Assembly (NCBI GenBank): GCA_910587545.1
Contig: CAJUMI010000050.1
Coordinates: 1 to 11,250, forward strand
DNA length: 11,250 nt
DNA from: an uncultured Muribaculaceae bacterium
GTDB taxonomy: Bacteria > Bacteroidota > Bacteroidia > Bacteroidales > Muribaculaceae
Direction: 5' to 3'
Both the position numbers and the translations under genes were made by a program. Position 1 is the stretch's first letter; the number at the start of each line of letters is the position of its first letter. Below, one piece after another: positions 6,535-11,250 of this stretch. The notes under the pieces are model-generated. The model saw only the letters and a program-made list of their open reading frames with translations. It was not told where the DNA came from and made no database searches.

Positions 6535-8748
6535 ATGACCTCAATCACACTGAAACATATGTTTTTCGCCCTTGCCCTCGCAGCGGGCACATTATCGATG
6601 TCAGCCGCCGGCGCACGCTCGCCTTATGTATCTGAAATAGCTGACTATGTGTATCCTCAAAACGCTCCGGCCTCGTTGTCGGATCTCGTCTATATGCCCG
6701 ACGGTTTAAGCTATCTCACAATGTCGGCCGATCGCTCGGCGATCGTGCGCTACGACACAAAGACCGGCAAAGAGATCGAGGTCTTTGCAGACCTCTCGAA
6801 AGCCCGCGAGACGACCTTGACCGAAATCGACGGCTTCACGTTGAGCGCCGACGCCTCGAAGATACTCGTCTACCGCAACCGCACAGCTATCTACCGTCGC
6901 TCGTTCACGGCCGAGTACTATGTCTATGAAGTGCGCACACGCCTCCTGCGTCCGCTTTCGACACAGCACAGCACACAGCGCTCGCCGATATTCTCGGCCA
7001 ACGCCCGCATGGTCGCATTCGTAGCCGACAACAACATCTATATCAAGAAACTCGACTACAACACCGAAGTGGCCGTCACCGACGACGGCCGACTGGGAGA
7101 GATCATCAACGGCGTGAGCGACTGGACCAACGAAGAGGAATTTGCCACGACCTGCTCGATGGCTTTCTCGCCCGACAATCTGACTCTCTGCTTTGTAAAA
7201 TATGACGAGAGCGAAGTGCCGACCTATACGCTGCCTATCTATTCAGGGAGCTGCAAGCCCGATCAGCGCTACGCACTCTATCCCGGGGTCTACTCCTACA
7301 AATATCCCGTCGCAGGCGAGAACAACTCCCGCGTCACTCTCCACAGCTATGACGTCGAGACACGTAAGGTCAAAGACATCGCCCTCGCCGACAAAAACAT
7401 CGAATACATCCCCAACATTCACTATGCCCCGTCAGGCAACATTCTGATAGTCCCCACCCTCAACCGCGAACAGAACCGCCTGGAGATCTACAGCGTCAAC
7501 CCCAAGTCGACCGTGGTCAAATCGATCTATGTCGAGCAGTCGGATGCCTGGATATCGCCGGAGACATATGAGAATATTCACTACGATACCGACCGCTTCA
7601 CAGTCATGTCAAGCAAAAGCGGCTTCGCCCATCTCTACCAATACAGCTACACTGGCTCAGAACTCAGGCAACTCACCTCGGGCGATTTTGACGTGACTGC
7701 CTATTATGGCAGCGACGCACTCGGCAACCAATACTATCAGGCCGCAGCGCCAACCCCGCTCGACCGCACGGTCAGACGCATTGACAAAAAGGGCCTGACA
7801 AAGTCAGTCAGCCCTGAAAAAGGCTGGTCAACGGCATCGTTCTCTCCTGACAAGAATTTCATGATGCTCACCCACAGCGACGCCGAGACTCCGCCCGTGA
7901 TCACTCTCTGCAACACCGCCGGAAAGACACTCCGCACAATCGAAGACAACTCCGTCTACAGCCGGCGCTACGACGGACGAATCCCGACCAAACGGTTTCT
8001 CACGATCAACAGTGACGGCTACGAGCTCAATGCCTATATGATCATGCCGCCTGATTTCTCGGAGTCGAAAAAATATCCGGTTGTGATGACTCAGTACAGC
8101 GGCCCGGGTTCACAGAGCGTGGTCAACCGCTGGCAGATGGACTTTGACTACTTCTATGCCCTCAAGGGCTATATCGTCGTCTGTGTCGACGGACGGGGCA
8201 CCGGCGGACGAGGACGCAAATTCACCGACGTCGTATACAAACAGCTCGGTCATTTCGAGACCGTCGACCAGATCAACGCAGCCAACCATATCGCCTCGCT
8301 GCCATACGTCGACAGCGACAGAATAGGCATCTGCGGCTGGAGCTACGGAGGCTACGAGGCACTGATGTGTGCCACCGAAGCCGGATCGCCTTTCGCGGCT
8401 ACCGTGGCCATCGCACCAGTCACCGACTGGCGCTACTATGACACAGTCTACGCTGAGCGCTATATGCTCACACCGCGCCAGAACGACGATGGCTACCGCA
8501 CTTCTGCGCCGATCAACCGAACCACCCGCCTCACTTGTCCGTTATTGCTCATGTACGGCACAGCCGACGACAACGTCCACCCGGCAAACACACTCGAATT
8601 TGTTTCACGTCTGCAAAGCCAGGGATCGCTATGCGACATGTTCGTGTTCCCGAACATGAACCATTCGATCAACGGATGCAACGCCCGCGCAGTGGTATAT
8701 GCAAAAATGCTCGATTTTTTCGACAGAAATCTCAAAGACAAACACTGA
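6535..8748 (+). CDS. Exported dipeptidyl peptidase IV (S9B family)
   Basis: A 737-residue serine peptidase that removes dipeptides, preferring Xaa-Pro or Xaa-Ala, from peptide N-termini. A signal peptide is visible (K7, hydrophobic 9-22, likely cleavage after A27 in AAGA), with no lipobox Cys, so it should be periplasmic or otherwise beyond the inner membrane. The beta-propeller domain covers about 35-480 and includes the Glu motif NEEEF (199-203) that holds the substrate amino terminus. The alpha/beta-hydrolase domain (about 485-737) carries YSGPGSQ (oxyanion Tyr521), nucleophile S603 in GWSYGGY, D678 in GTADDNVH and H710 in NHSI, so the triad is complete. Length matches the family. An in-frame TAA four codons before the ATG fixes the reading-frame limit, and the signal peptide supports this start. 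It lies 30 bases after the coiled-coil gene and 6 bases before the membrane-protein gene. The residue before the Glu motif is Asn rather than the usual Tyr. Confidence 0.95.
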   Translation: MTSITLKHMFFALALAAGTLSMSAAGARSPYVSEIADYVYPQNAPASLSDLVYMPDGLSYLTMSADRSAIVRYDTKTGKEIEVFADLSKARETTLTEIDGFTLSADASKILVYRNRTAIYRRSFTAEYYVYEVRTRLLRPLSTQHSTQRSPIFSANARMVAFVADNNIYIKKLDYNTEVAVTDDGRLGEIINGVSDWTNEEEFATTCSMAFSPDNLTLCFVKYDESEVPTYTLPIYSGSCKPDQRYALYPGVYSYKYPVAGENNSRVTLHSYDVETRKVKDIALADKNIEYIPNIHYAPSGNILIVPTLNREQNRLEIYSVNPKSTVVKSIYVEQSDAWISPETYENIHYDTDRFTVMSSKSGFAHLYQYSYTGSELRQLTSGDFDVTAYYGSDALGNQYYQAAAPTPLDRTVRRIDKKGLTKSVSPEKGWSTASFSPDKNFMMLTHSDAETPPVITLCNTAGKTLRTIEDNSVYSRRYDGRIPTKRFLTINSDGYELNAYMIMPPDFSESKKYPVVMTQYSGPGSQSVVNRWQMDFDYFYALKGYIVVCVDGRGTGGRGRKFTDVVYKQLGHFETVDQINAANHIASLPYVDSDRIGICGWSYGGYEALMCATEAGSPFAATVAIAPVTDWRYYDTVYAERYMLTPRQNDDGYRTSAPINRTTRLTCPLLLMYGTADDNVHPANTLEFVSRLQSQGSLCDMFVFPNMNHSINGCNARAVVYAKMLDFFDRNLKDKH

Positions 8749-8754
8749 ACAACA

Positions 8755-10047
8755 ATGTCCCAACATCATAAAATATCGACAGCCACAATCCGCGGACTAT
8801 GGAACAACTGGGCGCTCGCCTTCGGCTCTATCGCGCTCGTAATGCTCTGCTCGCTGTTCATGTCGAAGACCATATTGCCAATGCTGCTGCTCGCCATCGC
8901 CTATGCGCTGATGGCCAAGATGAAATCCGACCATGCGCGCAGCAAGATGGGGGCATGTTATCTGATGCTGTGGGTCATGGCTATCACAATATTCTGGTCG
9001 GCGATAGTGATGCTCGTGATCAATCTGCTCCACTCCAAATGGTTCTTCGGCGGTCTGCTGACGGCAGAGCCTTTCAACCCGAAGCATCCCTATGTGTGCA
9101 GTCTGATCATATTTCCCATAGCCTTGATTGTGAGCATCTACTTTCTGACCCGCGGGCTGAAGTCGAAACTGTGCAGCAACTGTCAGGCTCGTTTCGGCTA
9201 CTACGTACCGTCCAATCCTATCGCCACCCTCTATTATCGCGAAGCCCGCTATCAGTTGAGGATGCTGCTCTGGCTGTCGCTGGTCCTGAGTGTGGTCGAC
9301 TGGACCTACTACTACCTTTTCTACATCAACGTCAACTTCAACAAGCCCGACAAATTCTACTTCATCGTGATGCCGATAGCCGTTTATCTACTGTCGCTGG
9401 TATACATGTCGGTGCGCTACATGTCAATGAGCGACGAATTGCTCGACGACAAGTCAGAGCGCGGCCTGCGCCCGATGATGACAGTGATACGTTTCCTTGT
9501 CCTGTCAGGCGACAGAATATTCCTGTCGGAAGGTACAGATGAATCCATCGACACTCCGGCTCAATTGATCATACCCCGCCGCGACCGGATGACGGCAGAC
9601 GACGCCTCGAAAAAGTTCAACGACATATCTGGCTGCGACGAATTCAACACCCGCTATCTCTACACAGACACCGGCTATCTCAACGGCGCCAATGTGCTCC
9701 ACTACGCCATATTCCTGCCCGACGACGCTCCCGGAGCCGGAAAACTGACCGGCGAATGGTGCTCAATCGACAAACTGGATCGATGGCTAAAGGAAGGCGC
9801 ACTGACTCCGCTGCTGGCGCGTGAGATACACCGTATCTACAGTGTCACGATGGCGTGGAAGACCTACGACCGCGAAGGCCACAGGATATACCCGATAAAA
9901 AACTATCAGCCGACATTCAGGCTGCGTGACTTCAAGAAGTGGGACGTCGACTACAACGACATCCACTGGCTTGACGTGGCGACCAACAACGAGGACAGGC
10001 CGTTCTTCAGGCTGCGCCGCTTCTGGCGTAAAAATTTCCGACACTGA
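8755..10047 (+). CDS. Multi-pass membrane protein of unknown function
   Basis: A 430-residue protein I cannot assign to a named family. The N-terminal half is strongly hydrophobic, with likely membrane helices at about 18-36, 38-54, 68-92, 113-132, 168-189 and 201-220. Between the fourth and fifth lies a CxxC pair (C140, C143: LCSNCQARFGYY), which resembles half of a zinc-ribbon knuckle; no second CxxC is present, so metal binding would need a dimer or other ligands. From about 225 to 430 it is soluble and aromatic-rich, including GEWCSIDKLDRWL (333-345), and it ends in a very basic tail (RLRRFWRKNFRH). The gene starts 6 bases after the peptidase stop, so translation is probably coupled, and miaA follows 18 bases downstream. 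No transporter or enzyme motif is visible. Confidence 0.8.
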   Translation: MSQHHKISTATIRGLWNNWALAFGSIALVMLCSLFMSKTILPMLLLAIAYALMAKMKSDHARSKMGACYLMLWVMAITIFWSAIVMLVINLLHSKWFFGGLLTAEPFNPKHPYVCSLIIFPIALIVSIYFLTRGLKSKLCSNCQARFGYYVPSNPIATLYYREARYQLRMLLWLSLVLSVVDWTYYYLFYINVNFNKPDKFYFIVMPIAVYLLSLVYMSVRYMSMSDELLDDKSERGLRPMMTVIRFLVLSGDRIFLSEGTDESIDTPAQLIIPRRDRMTADDASKKFNDISGCDEFNTRYLYTDTGYLNGANVLHYAIFLPDDAPGAGKLTGEWCSIDKLDRWLKEGALTPLLAREIHRIYSVTMAWKTYDREGHRIYPIKNYQPTFRLRDFKKWDVDYNDIHWLDVATNNEDRPFFRLRRFWRKNFRH

Positions 10048-10065
10048 CCATCATTGACACAGAAC

Positions 10066-10980
10066 ATGGCGCGCATACTGTTCATCACCGGCCCGACTGC
10101 CTCGGGCAAGACTGCCAAAGCAGTCGCTGCGGCCTCGCGGCTCGACGGCGAGATCATCAGCGCCGACTCGCGCCAGATCTACCGCGGCATGGATCTCGGT
10201 ACCGGCAAAGATCTCGACGAGTACGGCGACATAACCTATCACCTAATCGACATTGCCCCGGCCGGCTATAAATACAACCTTTTCGAATATCTGCGTGATT
10301 TCGACGCCGCGCGAGACGACATCGAGAGAAGGGGTAAATTTCCAATAGTATGTGGCGGCACAGGACTCTACATCGAATCGGCGCTCAAAGGCATACATCT
10401 GCCGGAAGTTCCGGCTGACCCTGAACTGAGAGCATCGCTCGCCGGCAAAAGCCTCGACGAGCTGACTGCCATGCTGGCTTCCATGAAAAGTCTACACAAC
10501 ACGACCGATGTCGATACTGCCAAGCGCGCCATCCGCGCCATCGAGATAGAGACCTACTACCGCGAGCATCCCCAAGCGGCCTCTGAAGCCAAGCCATCGC
10601 CACTGACCGACGCCGTCACCGTCGGGCTCGACATTCCCCGCGACGACCGCAGGCGACGCATCAGCGCGCGGCTCAAAGCGCGCCTCGATGCCGGCATGGC
10701 CGACGAAGTAAAGGCGCTTCTCGATTCGGGTATCGCGGCCGACGATCTGATCTACTACGGCCTCGAATACAAGTATCTCACCCTCTATGTCACCGGCCGC
10801 ATGAGTCGCGACGAGATGTTCACCTCGCTCGAGACCGCCATCCACCAGTTTGCAAAAAGACAGATGACGTGGTTCCGCGGCATGGAACGCCGCGGATTTT
10901 CCATTCGCTGGCTGCCCTGGGACATGGATGACGACAGCTTCGTAGATGAAATCAAAAAACTTCTTGCATCCGATGAGTAA
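10066..10980 (+). CDS. miaA: MiaA-type tRNA dimethylallyltransferase
   Basis: A 304-residue enzyme that transfers a dimethylallyl group to N6 of A37, next to the anticodon, in tRNAs reading codons that begin with U. Visible motifs are the P-loop GPTASGKT (9-16), DSRQIYRGMDLGTGK (34-48), the VCGGTGLYI segment (95-103), KRAIRAIEI (153-161), and FAKRQMTWFR (262-271) near the C-terminus. I start at the ATG at 10066; a TTG four codons upstream keeps the frame open but adds MTQN with no family support. Sequence between the motifs departs from standard MiaA: GTGKDLDEYG replaces the usual GTAKPT-like stretch, and DSR replaces DSM. Some Bacteroidota carry two MiaA paralogues, and this may be the divergent one. 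It overlaps the next gene by 8 bases. Confidence 0.92.
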   Translation: MARILFITGPTASGKTAKAVAAASRLDGEIISADSRQIYRGMDLGTGKDLDEYGDITYHLIDIAPAGYKYNLFEYLRDFDAARDDIERRGKFPIVCGGTGLYIESALKGIHLPEVPADPELRASLAGKSLDELTAMLASMKSLHNTTDVDTAKRAIRAIEIETYYREHPQAASEAKPSPLTDAVTVGLDIPRDDRRRRISARLKARLDAGMADEVKALLDSGIAADDLIYYGLEYKYLTLYVTGRMSRDEMFTSLETAIHQFAKRQMTWFRGMERRGFSIRWLPWDMDDDSFVDEIKKLLASDE

Positions 10981-11250
10981 CATCTTGTCAGTCATTCTCC
11001 GCCGCCTGCCGTTCTTGTCCGCTGTCACCCTGTTGCCTTGGGCGACACCGGCCTCATCGCGCGAGATCTACAACTCACCGGCCATCGACATCATTCCCGG
11101 CATTATCGCCACAGATACGCTGCCCGAAGCCATGACTGACTGTGACTATCATCTGCGTGTCGAAATACCGCGCGGCCGAGCCGATGCCGCGTGGGCCGTG
11201 ACCATAGGCTGTGCCGAGGGCCACTCCGTCGCCATCGAACTACACCGCCG
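10973..11250 (+). CDS. Exported protein of unknown function (partial, 5' end)
   Basis: An open frame of 92 complete codons runs from an ATG at 10973 off the right edge with no stop. The ATG overlaps the last 8 bases of miaA in another frame, which points to translational coupling. The product begins with a clear signal peptide: arginines at 10-11, a hydrophobic stretch at about 12-23 (LPFLSAVTLLPW), then ATPAS with probable cleavage near residue 27. The mature start contains two cysteines (C57, C80) and alternating hydrophobic residues that suggest beta-strands, for example around AWAVTIGCAEG (73-83). I do not recognise the family from this fragment. Confidence 0.75.
   Translation, partial: MSNILSVILRRLPFLSAVTLLPWATPASSREIYNSPAIDIIPGIIATDTLPEAMTDCDYHLRVEIPRGRADAAWAVTIGCAEGHSVAIELHR

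Noticed and set aside
6535..8748. Inactive DPP IV homologue because of Asn before the EEE motif
   Set aside because: The catalytic Ser, Asp and His and the Glu motif itself are all present. A single neighbouring substitution does not argue for loss of activity.
8799..9542. Plus-strand open frame of 247 codons inside the membrane-protein gene
   Set aside because: It lies in another frame of a gene whose translation has clear membrane helices and natural spacing to both neighbours. The alternative protein is rich in His, Gln and Arg with no motif, as expected of a shadow frame.

Overview
The window looks like chromosomal DNA from a Bacteroidota species, order Bacteroidales. The fairly G+C-rich codon usage would suit a Muribaculaceae-like gut lineage, but the family is a guess. 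The main evidence is the large receiver/PEP-synthase-like protein, which is of a type I know from Bacteroidales. Further support comes from the small cupin with its HSVPFD and PANSPH motifs, the S9B dipeptidyl peptidase, a divergent MiaA, and promoter boxes of the Bacteroidota form TAnnTTTG. Starts lack strong Shine-Dalgarno sequences, as is normal there. I see no tRNA, rRNA, CRISPR array, insertion sequence or phage gene.

Layout. Three genes lie on the minus strand at the left: elongation factor P (efp, 1226-1792), a one-domain cupin (765-1091) and a uracil-DNA-glycosylase-superfamily protein (78-665). They are separated by gaps of 134 and 99 bases, each containing a clear hairpin, so they may not form one simple operon. 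An A+T-rich intergenic region of 275 bases (1793-2067) holds divergent promoters. One is a TAAATTTG box facing efp. The other is a TAACTTTG box facing right, with a perfect 9-bp inverted repeat sitting over its expected -33 position.

From 2068 to the right edge six genes run on the plus strand with spacings of 27, 30, 6 and 18 bases and finally an 8-base overlap, so they are probably one operon. They encode (1) a 1007-residue protein with two receiver-like domains fused to a PEP-synthase-type ATP-grasp nucleotide-binding domain but no phosphohistidine or PEP-binding domain; (2) a 461-residue coiled-coil protein ending in QLSLF, an exact match to the sliding-clamp-binding consensus; (3) an exported dipeptidyl peptidase IV with its catalytic triad; (4) an unrecognised multi-pass membrane protein; (5) a MiaA-type tRNA dimethylallyltransferase; and (6) the start of an unrecognised exported protein cut by the window edge.

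How they may work together. efp and miaA both serve translation: EF-P relieves ribosome stalling at proline runs, and MiaA modifies A37 of tRNAs reading UNN codons. The peptidase acts on peptides in the envelope. The first two operon genes are the least understood and the best candidates for an undescribed system: a signal-input ATP-grasp protein beside a coiled-coil protein with a possible clamp-binding tail. That pairing is inferred from adjacency only.
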